A DNA stretch of 64,000 nucleotides, from the NCBI GenBank assembly GCA_963708725.1, contig CAVPTL010000018.1, positions 167,833-231,832 on the forward strand, read 5' to 3'. This DNA comes from CAVPTL01 sp963708725. GTDB taxonomy: Bacteria > Actinomycetota > Thermoleophilia > Gaiellales > JAICJC01. The position numbers were made by a program, and so were the translations under genes. Below are positions 1 through 8,385 of the stretch, piece by piece; position 1 is the stretch's first letter; each line of letters starts with the position of its first letter. Under the pieces are notes generated by a model. The model was given only the letters and a program-made list of their open reading frames with translations, searched no databases and was not told the origin of the DNA.

Positions 1-372
1 GGGGTCGATCAACCGCATCGTGCCGAACCGGCGCTGATCGGAGTACAGCAGCAGTGCGCCGTCGTCGAGCGCGATCCGGGCCCGCAGGTGGCGTACGTCA
101 GGATCGGCCGCCCCCGCGGCGCGGTGATGGAACCATCCGGTCATACGCAGGTGGACGACCAGCGTTCGTCCGCTCTCCAGGCCGATCAGAAGGTACTTGC
201 CGCGGCGCCCGATTCCCGTAACACGATCACCGTCGAGCTCCATCCCGATCATCATGGGGTCGTCGGGAGAGGTCAGACGGCCGTCGAGGATCTCGACACG
301 TTCGAGGGTGCGGCCCACCAATCGCGGCTCCAGACCCCGGCGCACCGTCTCCACTTCGGGCAGCTCGGGCAT
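1..372 (-). CDS. mutM: Formamidopyrimidine-DNA glycosylase (Fpg/MutM), C-terminal part cut by window edge
   Basis: Removes oxidised purines (8-oxoG, FapyG) from DNA. The 124 visible residues begin MPELPEVETVRRGLEP: the catalytic N-terminal Pro2 and Glu3 of the Fpg/Nei family. The catalytic-lysine context RRGKYLL follows near residue 60, and HLRMTGWF and DQRRFGTM after that. The ATG shares one base with the deoA stop (TGATG), so it is translated in the same unit. The helix-two-turn-helix and zinc finger that should follow lie outside the window. Family assignment is firm; Fpg rather than Nei is favoured by the PELPEVET start. Confidence 0.93.
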   Translation of the reverse strand, partial: MPELPEVETVRRGLEPRLVGRTLERVEILDGRLTSPDDPMMIGMELDGDRVTGIGRRGKYLLIGLESGRTLVVHLRMTGWFHHRAAGAADPDVRHLRARIALDDGALLLYSDQRRFGTMRLIDP

Positions 373-1619
373 CAGGCCAACTCCAGCACGGGCTCGACCG
401 GCCGCGGCTCTCGGTCGCCGATGACAAAGCAGGCCGCCACCGTATCGAGATCGACCGCACCACGCGCATGCACCGTCGCCAGAGGCTGCCCCAGCTCCAC
501 CCTGGTCCCCGCCTTGGCGTGTACGACCACCCCGACAGCGTGATCGATCGCGGCGCCCGGCACCGTTCGCCCCGCCCCCAGCCGCATGGCGACATCGGCG
601 ATCCCACGCGCGTGACAGCGCCCGACCCAGCCCGCCCGCGGTGCCGGTACGTCGACGATCACCGCGGCGCGATCCATCGTCGCATCCGGATCACCGCCCT
701 GGGCTTTGACCCAACGGCGGTAGCACTCGAGCGCGGCTCCGGATCGCAGCGCGGCCTCGGCGGCCGCCCGATCGTCGATCAGCAGTCCAGCCGCCGTAAC
801 ACACACCTCCACGAGATCGGCGGGGCCGTGGCCAGAGAGGGTTGCAACCGCCTCGTCGACCTCGAGCGCGTTTCCGACCGCGGCGCCCAGGGGTTCGTCC
901 ATGCCGGTCAGCATGCACAGCGTCTCGACCCCCGCAGCCTGGCCCAGCCGTCGCATCGTCAGGGCGAGCGCTCGTGCAGCATCCGCGTCGGGCATGAATG
1001 CACCCTCGCCGACCTTCACGTCGAGCACGAGCCGGCGGGCACCCGCGGCCAGCTTCTTGGACATGATGCTGGTCGCAATCAGGGGAATCGACGGCACCGT
1101 GGCAGTTGCGTCGCGCAGCGCGTACAGGCGCCGATCGGCGGGCACCAGATGCAGGCTCTGGCCCGCGACCGCAACCCCAATCTCGGATACCTGCGCGATC
1201 AGCTCCCGCGCGCTGAGCTGGGTGCGGAAGCCCGGAATCGCCTCGAGCTTGTCGAGCGTGCCTCCGGTATGCCCGAGCCCCCGGCCGGAGAGCTTTGCGA
1301 TCGGTACGCCACAGGCGGCGACCAGCGGCGCCACGATCAGTGTGGTCTTGTCGCCGACCCCACCGGTCGAGTGCTTGTCGACGACGGGGCGGCCCACCGC
1401 CGACAGGTCGAGCCGCTCACCAGAGTCCACCATCGCCTCGAGCAGCGCCGACGTCTCGGCGTCGCTGAGGCCGCGCCACAGCACGGCCATCAGGAACGCC
1501 GAGACCTGAAAATCCGGGGTCTCGGGCGCGATGATGGCGCGGATTTCGGCCGCGGTGAGTTCCTCACCCTCGCGCTTTCGCTCAAGCGCGTGGACGACGA
1601 TCGGTGGCGGCTCAGACAA
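372..1619 (-). CDS. deoA: Thymidine / pyrimidine-nucleoside phosphorylase
   Basis: Phosphorolysis of (deoxy)pyrimidine nucleosides to base plus (deoxy)ribose-1-phosphate. The 415 aa match family length. The phosphate-binding signature DKHSTGGVGD is at about residues 81-90 and SGRGLGHTGGTLDKLE at about 111-126, followed by the alpha/beta domain. It overlaps deoB by 8 bases and mutM by 1. The pair makes pathway sense, because DeoB isomerises the sugar-1-phosphate this enzyme releases. Sequence alone does not separate thymidine-specific (DeoA) from broad pyrimidine (Pdp) activity. Confidence 0.93.
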   Translation of the reverse strand: MSEPPPIVVHALERKREGEELTAAEIRAIIAPETPDFQVSAFLMAVLWRGLSDAETSALLEAMVDSGERLDLSAVGRPVVDKHSTGGVGDKTTLIVAPLVAACGVPIAKLSGRGLGHTGGTLDKLEAIPGFRTQLSARELIAQVSEIGVAVAGQSLHLVPADRRLYALRDATATVPSIPLIATSIMSKKLAAGARRLVLDVKVGEGAFMPDADAARALALTMRRLGQAAGVETLCMLTGMDEPLGAAVGNALEVDEAVATLSGHGPADLVEVCVTAAGLLIDDRAAAEAALRSGAALECYRRWVKAQGGDPDATMDRAAVIVDVPAPRAGWVGRCHARGIADVAMRLGAGRTVPGAAIDHAVGVVVHAKAGTRVELGQPLATVHARGAVDLDTVAACFVIGDREPRPVEPVLELA

Positions 1620-2775
1620 CCGAGCTTCCGGGCAACCGCGGATCGGCGCGGCCCGTCAGCACCCTCGCGACGGTGGCCCCGACATCGGCGAATGTGCCGC
1701 CGTCGTGATGATGCCCGAGCATCGGCGCCCCGGGAACGTGGGCGAGCAGCAGGCCGTACTCGCGCGAGTGGTCGGTCGAGGGAGTGGTCGGGTCGCAGCC
1801 GTGGTCCGATGTCAGGATCAGCAGATCGCCGTGATGCAGAGCCGCCATCAGGTTCGGGAGCGCGGCGTCGACCTCCTCGAGCGCGTCGGCGAATCCCCGC
1901 GGATCGTTGCGATGGCCCCAGAGCATGTCGGTCTCGACCAGGTTTGTGAAGATGAACGTGTTGTCGGGGGACTCGCGGAGGAGCCTCGTGGTCACCGACA
2001 GGCCGTGGCCGTTGGATCGGGTCGGGGTCGAGTGATCGATGCCCTCGCCCGCGAAGATGTCGGAGATCTTGCCCACCGCTTGCACCGTCACACCCGCCGC
2101 CCGCAGATGATCGAGCCAGTTCGGGCTCGGTGGAGAGAGCGAATAGTCATGCCGGCCGGCGGTGCGAACGTATGCCCCCGGCTCACCGGTGAATGGGCGC
2201 GCGATCACCCGAGCCACGGCGTGCTCGCCCGTGAGCTGCTCGCGGGCGATGCGGCAGGCGCCGTAGAGCTCCTCGACCGGCACCGTCTGCTCGTGAGCGG
2301 CGATCTGGAAGACCGAGTCCGCGGACGTGTACACGATCCAGTCACCGGTTCGCTGATGGGCTTCCCCGAGCTCCTGGATGATCTCGGTGCCGGATGCGGC
2401 CACGTTCCCCAGCGCTCCGCGCCCGGTTGCGTCGCAGAAGCGCTCAACGACGTCTGAGGGAAAGCCGTTTGGATACGTCGGAAAGGGCTTCGCGGTGACG
2501 ATCCCCATCATCTCCCAGTGACCCGTGGTGGTGTCCATGCCGCGGCTTCGCTCCTCGAGCCGGCCGTACACCGCCGGGGCATCGCGGCGCGGCGGGCATC
2601 CGCGTAACGGCAGGATGTTGCCGAGCCCCAGTGCGGTCAGCGTCGGAAGCTCGAGCCCGCCAACGGCCTCGGCGACGTGCTGCAGCGTATTTGAGCCGGC
2701 GGTGCCAAACTCCGCCGCGTCCGGCAGGTCGCCGGCGCCGACCGCATCCAACACAAGTACGCATGCACGAGCCAC
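1612..2775 (-). CDS. deoB: Phosphopentomutase
   Basis: Interconverts (deoxy)ribose-1-phosphate and -5-phosphate; alkaline-phosphatase-superfamily enzyme with two Mn ions. The 387 aa include the N-terminal metal site VLDAVGAGDLPDA, the phospho-acceptor region RGMDTTTGHWEM near residues 79-88, and the second metal site SDHGCDPTTPSTDHSRE near residue 320. The start is GTG at 2775, placed 6 bases after a TAGGCT -10 hexamer, so the mRNA is probably leaderless. It heads the deoB-deoA-mutM unit. Confidence 0.95.
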   Translation of the reverse strand: MARACVLVLDAVGAGDLPDAAEFGTAGSNTLQHVAEAVGGLELPTLTALGLGNILPLRGCPPRRDAPAVYGRLEERSRGMDTTTGHWEMMGIVTAKPFPTYPNGFPSDVVERFCDATGRGALGNVAASGTEIIQELGEAHQRTGDWIVYTSADSVFQIAAHEQTVPVEELYGACRIAREQLTGEHAVARVIARPFTGEPGAYVRTAGRHDYSLSPPSPNWLDHLRAAGVTVQAVGKISDIFAGEGIDHSTPTRSNGHGLSVTTRLLRESPDNTFIFTNLVETDMLWGHRNDPRGFADALEEVDAALPNLMAALHHGDLLILTSDHGCDPTTPSTDHSREYGLLLAHVPGAPMLGHHHDGGTFADVGATVARVLTGRADPRLPGSSVV

Positions 2776-2781
2776 GGCGTC

Positions 2782-2787
2782 AGCCTA
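2782..2787 (-). promoter_or_regulatory. -10 hexamer TAGGCT of deoB (leaderless type)
   Basis: TAGGCT lies 6 bases before the GTG of deoB, which places the transcription start at the start codon. The palindromic repeat 2813-2843 sits 25 bases further upstream and separates this promoter from the GNAT gene. Confidence 0.65.
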
Positions 2788-2812
2788 GACGGTGCGCAAC
2801 CACCACGCCGGA

Positions 2813-2843
2813 TGAATAAATGGTGCCTGGCACCATTTATTCA
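2813..2843. repeat. Palindromic intergenic repeat, copy 1
   Basis: Perfect palindrome with 15-base arms TGAATAAATGGTGCC and its reverse complement around a single T. The last three bases (TCA on +) are the TGA stop of the minus-strand GNAT gene. It lies between the GNAT end and the deoB promoter. The same element recurs at 34116 and 51522, with a variant at 34049. A hairpin in RNA from either strand is expected, so it may terminate transcription (inference). Confidence 0.95.
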
Positions 2844-3680
2844 CGGGGGAGTTGTGGCGCTGAATTGTGACATGTCCAGAGCCATTTCCCATTGGGCGAG
2901 CGGGTCGAGCCGGCTTCCCAGCGAGCGCAGAAGCGCGGTGCCCGCCTCCCACTCCTCGGGCATCAGCGCGGGGATGCTGATCCGGGTCGCGGGGAGCGAG
3001 CGGATCAGCGCTGACGCCCGGCCCTGGCGGCGGTTTGCAGGATCGACCGCCAGCGCATACAGCCACATTTTTCGCCCACGCAGCTTCGCCACCGCGACCG
3101 TGTCGTCGCCCAGCGCGTAGGCCGGCAGCTGTTTGAGCGTCTCGATCTGAAGCTGCCAGGGCGCCTCTGACCACCCCCACGCTCGCAAACGGCGTACCGC
3201 CTCGGCAGGCGCGATCGCAACCGCATGATCGGCCCCCCGCAGCAGTTGCCGGCGAAGGCTCCAGCCCACCAGCTTGCGGCGGCGTCGGAACTCGTGCCGC
3301 TCGTAGAGCGCGATCGCTGGAAGGTTGCGGTCAAGCACCTCGAGGCCGACCGTCACCGCACCGGCGTCGTGCAGAGACTCCAGCGTGTGTTGCAGGACAT
3401 GGGAGCCGATGCCGCGCCGGCGGTACGCGACGGCCGTACCCTCGCCGCGAATGCTGCCCTGCGATCCGCGCACGGCGCCCAGGCAAAATGCTGCCATCTC
3501 GCCGTCCACATACGCACCCCACGAGTTTTCGAGGGCGACGTCACTCTCGCGCAGGTACACCGAAAGCCCGACCTCGTCGAGTGCTGCCGGCACCGGGTAG
3601 TCAGAGAACGCATCCTGCTGGCACTCCACCATGCGCGCGAGATGCTCACGCTCGAGCGACCGCAACTCGACCGCACCCAC
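2841..3680 (-). CDS. Tandem GNAT-family acetyltransferase
   Basis: 279 aa with two GNAT-like halves. The N-terminal half has the acetyl-CoA motif AYRRRGIGSHVLQ near residue 90 and an NLPAIALYERHEFRRR ending. The C-terminal half has DPANRRQGRASALI near residue 220. The substrate is unknown. The start is GTG at 3680, 5 bases after the xerD stop, so it is probably coupled to xerD. The TGA stop lies inside the palindromic repeat 2813-2843, so the last bases of the gene come from that element. Confidence 0.8.
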   Translation of the reverse strand: MGAVELRSLEREHLARMVECQQDAFSDYPVPAALDEVGLSVYLRESDVALENSWGAYVDGEMAAFCLGAVRGSQGSIRGEGTAVAYRRRGIGSHVLQHTLESLHDAGAVTVGLEVLDRNLPAIALYERHEFRRRRKLVGWSLRRQLLRGADHAVAIAPAEAVRRLRAWGWSEAPWQLQIETLKQLPAYALGDDTVAVAKLRGRKMWLYALAVDPANRRQGRASALIRSLPATRISIPALMPEEWEAGTALLRSLGSRLDPLAQWEMALDMSQFSATTPP

Positions 3681-3685
3681 CGGGG

Positions 3686-4567
3686 TTATGCCCGCGGATG
3701 CGCCTTGAAATACGCCTTGCGCACATGGTCGGCCGAAACGTGCGTGTACACCTGAGTGGTCTCGATGCTCGCGTGGCCGAGCATCTCCTGCACGCTTCGC
3801 AGGTCACAGCCGCCCTCGATCAGATGCGTGGCGAACGAGTGCCGCAGCGTGTGCGGAGTGACCTCTTTGGTCACCCCCGCCGCGCGGGCGTGATCGCGGA
3901 CGAGTTGGAACACCGCCTGGCGCGTGATGCCCTGGCCGCGGTGATTCAGAAACAGGATGTCGCCGCGCTGGAGCCGTCCCAGGTACGGACGGCCGCGCTG
4001 GAGGTAGAGCCGCGCCGCCTCGGTGGCGCTCTTACCCATCGGCACCACCCGCTGCTTGGCTCCCTTGCCCATACACCGCACCATGCCCTCGCCGAGATCG
4101 ACGTCCGAGACTCGCAGCGAGACAAGCTCTGATACACGCAGACCCGCTCCGTACAACAGCTCGAGCATCGCTCGGTCGCGCAACCCGCGGGGGCTGCCAT
4201 CGGGGCGGGTCACGATCGCCTCAGCCTCTGCCTTGGTCAACGGCTCGGGAAGTCTTCGGCCCAGCCGCGGCAGCGCGACCGTGCGGCCGGCATCGGCGCG
4301 AGCACCCTCGCGGGCGCGGTGCTTGAGAAAGGCGCGCACCGCTGCCAGCCGGCGGCGGACGGTGGCGGGCGAAAGCCCGCGATCGGAAAGCGCCACGGCA
4401 TAGTCGTCGAGCACCGAGACCTGCAGCAGGTCGGGATCGGCATGTTCGGTGAAGTCACCCAGGTCGATCAGATCGCGACGGTAGGCCTCGACCGTGTGAG
4501 GCGAGGCGCCGCGTTCGAGCTGGAGGTGAGTGAGGAAGTCCTGGAGCGTGTTGTCGTACGAACTCAT
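3686..4567 (-). CDS. xerD: Site-specific tyrosine recombinase XerD/XerC
   Basis: Resolves chromosome dimers at dif with FtsK. The 293 aa from ATG 4567 contain a SAM-like N-terminal core-binding domain (FLTHLQLERGASPHTV). The catalytic domain has Arg in GAGLRVSEL, Lys in the beta-hairpin GKGAKQRVVP, HTLRHSFATH and LGHASIETTQVYTHV with the nucleophilic Tyr. A TTG at 4609 would add 14 unconserved residues; the ATG fits the family better, although neither has a clear ribosome-binding site. It follows ald by 49 bases. One Xer gene is visible, so XerC versus XerD is uncertain. Confidence 0.88.
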   Translation of the reverse strand: MSSYDNTLQDFLTHLQLERGASPHTVEAYRRDLIDLGDFTEHADPDLLQVSVLDDYAVALSDRGLSPATVRRRLAAVRAFLKHRAREGARADAGRTVALPRLGRRLPEPLTKAEAEAIVTRPDGSPRGLRDRAMLELLYGAGLRVSELVSLRVSDVDLGEGMVRCMGKGAKQRVVPMGKSATEAARLYLQRGRPYLGRLQRGDILFLNHRGQGITRQAVFQLVRDHARAAGVTKEVTPHTLRHSFATHLIEGGCDLRSVQEMLGHASIETTQVYTHVSADHVRKAYFKAHPRA

Positions 4568-4616
4568 ACCGGGGAGGTTCGGCGCTCCCCCGCGATGTCC
4601 TTCGACCAAGCTCGTC

Positions 4617-5732
4617 TCAGGCCGGCAGTGCCTGTTCGAGCGGCGTGTAGTCCAGCCCGATGGCCTCGGCTACCGGGGCACAGGTAACGGCTCCCGCGGC
4701 GACGTTGACTCCGAGCCGCAGCGCCGAGTCATCGGCCAGCGCTCGGGTAAGGCCCTTGTTGGCGATCGCCTCGACGTAGGGCAGCGTCACGTTTGTGAGA
4801 GCCCACGTGGAGGTGATCGGAACGGCGCCGGGCATGTTCGCCACGCAGTAGTGAACGACGTTGTCGACCACGTAAATCGGGTCGGAGTGCGTCGTGGGAT
4901 GCGACGTCTCGAAGCATCCGCCCTGGTCGATGGCGACGTCGACGAGCACCGAGCCCGGCTTCATCGAGCCCAGCATCGCGCGACTCACGAGATGCGGCGC
5001 CTTGGCGCCGTGAATCAGCACCCCGCCGATCACCAGGTCGGCCTCGGGTAGCGCGGCCTCGATCCCATGGCGGTTGGACATCTGAAGCAGCACCGTGCGA
5101 CCAAGGCTCACGTCGAGCTCACGCATGCGATCGACCGAGCGCTCGAACACGGTGACGTCTGCCTGCATCCCCTGCGCGATCAGCGCCGCGTTATAGCCCA
5201 CGATCCCACCGCCCAGCACGAGCACCTTTGCGGGCAGGACGCCAGGCACGCCGCCCATCAGCCGACCACGTCCGCCAAACGGCTTCATCAGGTAGTACGC
5301 GCCCACCTGTGCCGACAGCCGACCCGCCACCTCGCTCATCGGCGCAAGCAGCGGCAGTCGCCGGTCGGGCGTCTCCACGGTCTCATAGGCGATGCAGGTC
5401 GCGCCCGTGTCGACGAGGCCTTTTGTCAGTGTTGGAGCGGCGGCCAGATGCAGGTAGGTGAAGAGAATCTGGCCCGCCGACAAGCGCTGCCATTCCCCGT
5501 CCAGCGGCTCCTTGACCTTCAGCACCATCTCGGCGTCCGACCACACGTCGTCGACGCTGACGATGGTCGCGCCCGCGGCCCGATAATCATCGTCACTCAT
5601 CGAGCTACCGTCGCCTGCGCCCTGCTCGACGAGCACCTCGTGCCCGTGGGTGACCAGCTCGACCACCCCGGCGGTGGTCAGCGCGACCCGATACTCGTCG
5701 GGCTTGATCTCCTTGGCAACTCCGATCTTCAT
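4617..5732 (-). CDS. ald: Alanine dehydrogenase
   Basis: NAD-dependent interconversion of L-alanine and pyruvate plus ammonia. The 371 aa are standard length. The N-terminus MKIGVAKEIKPDEYRVAL and the Rossmann motif VLGGGIVGYNAA near residue 170 are diagnostic, as is VDVAIDQGGCFETSHPTTH near 270. It has a clear ribosome-binding site, GGAGG on the minus strand (bases 5740-5744), 7 bases before the ATG. It lies between an M20 peptidase (16-base gap) and xerD. Confidence 0.95.
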   Translation of the reverse strand: MKIGVAKEIKPDEYRVALTTAGVVELVTHGHEVLVEQGAGDGSSMSDDDYRAAGATIVSVDDVWSDAEMVLKVKEPLDGEWQRLSAGQILFTYLHLAAAPTLTKGLVDTGATCIAYETVETPDRRLPLLAPMSEVAGRLSAQVGAYYLMKPFGGRGRLMGGVPGVLPAKVLVLGGGIVGYNAALIAQGMQADVTVFERSVDRMRELDVSLGRTVLLQMSNRHGIEAALPEADLVIGGVLIHGAKAPHLVSRAMLGSMKPGSVLVDVAIDQGGCFETSHPTTHSDPIYVVDNVVHYCVANMPGAVPITSTWALTNVTLPYVEAIANKGLTRALADDSALRLGVNVAAGAVTCAPVAEAIGLDYTPLEQALPA

Positions 5733-5739
5733 GTTCGTG

Positions 5740-5744
5740 CCTCC
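5740..5744 (-). promoter_or_regulatory. Shine-Dalgarno GGAGG of ald
   Basis: GGAGG on the minus strand, 7 bases from the ald ATG. It shows that internal operon genes use Shine-Dalgarno initiation, whereas many first genes look leaderless. Confidence 0.7.
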
Positions 5745-5748
5745 ACGG

Positions 5749-6879
5749 TTAACGCGGCTGGTGGTTATCGAGCGAACGCGCTTGGTCGATCAGCGCAAGC
5801 GTAACCGCCGTCATCGCCTCGAGGTCGGATACCGAAATGTGCTCCGAGGCGGTATGGATCTCGGCCATGCCGTTGCACAGATTGACACACGGGACGCCCG
5901 CAGCGTTGAACACGTTGGCGTCGGCCCCACCGCCGGACTCGATCGACTGCGGGACATGGCCACAGGTCTCGAGTGCGGCGTGGGCCAACTTCACCGCCGG
6001 ATGAGCGCGGGTGAAGCGGTAGCCCTCGTACTCTGAGCTGATCGTCGACTCGAGTTCGCATTCGTACAGATTGGCGGCGTGGGTCGCAGCGTCGAGCATC
6101 TCGCGGGCGAGCTCTGCCGCGCGGCCCGGGTCGCGACTGCGAGCCTCGGCCAACACCGTGCACTCAGGTGGAACGATGTTGCCGGCGATGCCGCCCTGGA
6201 TCAGGCCCACGTTGGCGGTGGTGGCGGCGTCGATCCGCCCCAACCGCATGTCGGCGATCGCCCGGGCGGCGGCGGCGATCGCACTTCGACCCTGCTCGGG
6301 GGCGATCCCCGAGTGCGCGGCTCGGCCCTTGAACCGCAGGCGCAGGGTGCGCTGGGTGGGAGCCGCCGTCACCACGTTTCCGATCGGCGCAGCGTGGTCG
6401 TAGCAGTACCCGAAGCCGGCGTGAAGCCGGGTGACGTCGAACTCCTTGGCCCCGCGCAAACCGATCTCCTCCATCGGGGTCAGGACGAGTTCGATCCCCG
6501 CGTGGTCGATGCCCTGCTCGTGGATCTGTTCGACGGCCGCCACCATCGCGGCCACCGCCGCCTTGTTGTCGGCGCCGAGAATGGTCTCCTCGGCATTCAC
6601 GACGATCCCGTTTCGCACCTCCGGGCGGATGGGAGCGGTGGGCGGCACGGTGTCGAGATGCGCGTTCAAAAAGATCGGGCTGCCACCCTCGACAGTCGGT
6701 GCGAACCACGCGTAGATGTTGCCGATCTGCGAGCCGATGGCCGCCCCCGCCCCGTCCTCGTCGGGCTCGACACCGAGCGCGCGTAGCCGCTGGATCACCA
6801 CGTCTGCCACCGCCCGTTCCTCTCCCGGCGGGCTGGGTATGGCCGCCAGTTCGAGGAACAGGCCGAGGACGTCGCTCAC
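5749..6879 (-). CDS. M20-family metallopeptidase (tripeptidase T-like)
   Basis: 376 aa di-zinc peptidase. Metal-site motifs are LNAHLDTVPP near residue 73, GADNKAAVAAM near 108, the general base pair in PMEEIGLRGA near 145, and a dimerisation domain with GRAAHSGIAPEQGRSAI near 190. PepT-like enzymes release N-terminal residues from tripeptides; the exact substrate cannot be read from sequence. Its ATG overlaps the M32 peptidase stop by four bases (ATGA), so two cytosolic peptidases are co-translated. Confidence 0.88.
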   Translation of the reverse strand: MSDVLGLFLELAAIPSPPGEERAVADVVIQRLRALGVEPDEDGAGAAIGSQIGNIYAWFAPTVEGGSPIFLNAHLDTVPPTAPIRPEVRNGIVVNAEETILGADNKAAVAAMVAAVEQIHEQGIDHAGIELVLTPMEEIGLRGAKEFDVTRLHAGFGYCYDHAAPIGNVVTAAPTQRTLRLRFKGRAAHSGIAPEQGRSAIAAAARAIADMRLGRIDAATTANVGLIQGGIAGNIVPPECTVLAEARSRDPGRAAELAREMLDAATHAANLYECELESTISSEYEGYRFTRAHPAVKLAHAALETCGHVPQSIESGGGADANVFNAAGVPCVNLCNGMAEIHTASEHISVSDLEAMTAVTLALIDQARSLDNHQPR

Positions 6880-8384
6880 GCGCCCTCCAGGCCGTAGAGC
6901 GGACCGTACTTGCCGCGCAGATACCGCATCAGCGGGCGATGATCCAGTTCGCTGCCTGTGACCCGCTCGATCAGCTCGGCGCCGTCGTACAGTGATCCCG
7001 GCCGGTGCACGTGCTCTCGCAGCCAGGCCAGCAATGGTGCAAAGTCGGCCGCCGCCACCTGGCTCTCGATGTCGGGCAGGTCAACCGTGATTCGATCCCA
7101 CAGCATCGCCGAATAGATCGTTCCCAGCGTGTAGGTGGGGAAGTATCCAAACGCTCCCCCCGACCAGTGCGTGTCTTGAAGCACCCCCTCGGCATCGTTG
7201 GAGGGGCGGATCCCAAGCCGGCGTTCGTACGCGTCGTTCCAGGCGCCGGGCAGGTCGGCGACCTCGAGCTCGTCGCGCATGATCGCGAGTTCGAGCTCAA
7301 ACCGGATCAGCACATGCAGGTTGTAGGTGACCTCGTCGGCGTCGACCCGGATGAACGACGGCTCCACCAGGTTGACGTGGCGGTAGGCGTCCTCGGCGGT
7401 CATCCCGTCAAGCGAGGAGCCCATGAACTCGGCCAGGATCGGGGTGTAGTGCTCCCAGAAGCCGCGGCTTCGCCCAACGATGTTCTCCCACAGGCGCGAC
7501 TGCGATTCGTGGAGGCCGAGCGACGGGGGTGAACTGACCGGCAGGTCCTCGTAGTCGGCGTCCATCCCCTGTTCGTACATCCCGTGACCCGCCTCGTGGA
7601 TCGTGCCCATGACGCACGGAAACGGATCGTGCTCGTACATCCGCGTGGTGATCCGCACATCGTGCACGGCAATGGCGGTCGAGAACGGGTGGGCCGAACG
7701 GTCGAGCCTGCCGGCCTCGAGGTCGAACCCGAGATCGGGCAGCAGCCGCTGGCTGAATCGCATCTGGTCATCGTCGGCGAAGACCCGGCCCGCAAACGGC
7801 GAGGGCGGGCGCGGAGGCGCAGCCAGAATCTCGCCCAGAAGCGCGGACAGCTCCTCCGTCAGCCCGGCGAACATTGGCTCGACCTGGGAGGTGAGCATGC
7901 CCGGCTCGTAGTCGTCGAGCAGCGCGTCGTAGCGCTCGCCCTCATAGCCGATCAGGTCGGCCTCCTCCCGCTTCAGCGCCACCATCTCCTCCAGGTGGGG
8001 CTGAAACAGCTTGAAGTCGCGCTGTTCACGCGCCACCTCCCATGCAGCGCTTCCTCGCGTTGCTGCCAGTCCCAACCGGCGAATGAGATCGGGGGGCAGC
8101 CGCAGCGCCTGGTCGCGGTCGCGCCGGGTGAGCCTCACCACCGCGGCCTGGTGCTGGTCGAGAGGGCCGCTCGCCGCGCGATCCAGCAGCTCACCCAGCT
8201 CCGGGTCGATCAGGCGACGGTGTCGCAGCACCGCCACGGTGGACGACGTCCTCGCCCGGGCCTCCACCCCCGCCGGAGGCATCGTCGTCTGCCGGTCCCA
8301 CGACAGCAAGGCCATCGCCCGACGGAGTTCACCCTGCTCGCGGACACGCTGCGCGAGCGCGTCCCAGGACTCGGCGACCGCCAC
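6876..8384 (-). CDS. M32 carboxypeptidase Taq-like metallopeptidase
   Basis: 502 aa zinc carboxypeptidase. The zinc motif is HEAGH in GTIHEAGHGMYEQGMD, with the downstream ESQSRLWEN glutamate region; the C-terminus YLRGKYGPLYG is typical. The frame stays open another 72 codons upstream, but that stretch is antisense-like noise inside pyrG. GTG 8384, one base after the pyrG stop, gives the family's usual length of about 500 and starts just before SWDALAQRVREQGELRRAMAL. It is probably translated by coupling to pyrG, as no ribosome-binding site is visible. Confidence 0.87.
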   Translation of the reverse strand: MAVAESWDALAQRVREQGELRRAMALLSWDRQTTMPPAGVEARARTSSTVAVLRHRRLIDPELGELLDRAASGPLDQHQAAVVRLTRRDRDQALRLPPDLIRRLGLAATRGSAAWEVAREQRDFKLFQPHLEEMVALKREEADLIGYEGERYDALLDDYEPGMLTSQVEPMFAGLTEELSALLGEILAAPPRPPSPFAGRVFADDDQMRFSQRLLPDLGFDLEAGRLDRSAHPFSTAIAVHDVRITTRMYEHDPFPCVMGTIHEAGHGMYEQGMDADYEDLPVSSPPSLGLHESQSRLWENIVGRSRGFWEHYTPILAEFMGSSLDGMTAEDAYRHVNLVEPSFIRVDADEVTYNLHVLIRFELELAIMRDELEVADLPGAWNDAYERRLGIRPSNDAEGVLQDTHWSGGAFGYFPTYTLGTIYSAMLWDRITVDLPDIESQVAAADFAPLLAWLREHVHRPGSLYDGAELIERVTGSELDHRPLMRYLRGKYGPLYGLEGA

Positions 8385-8385
8385 T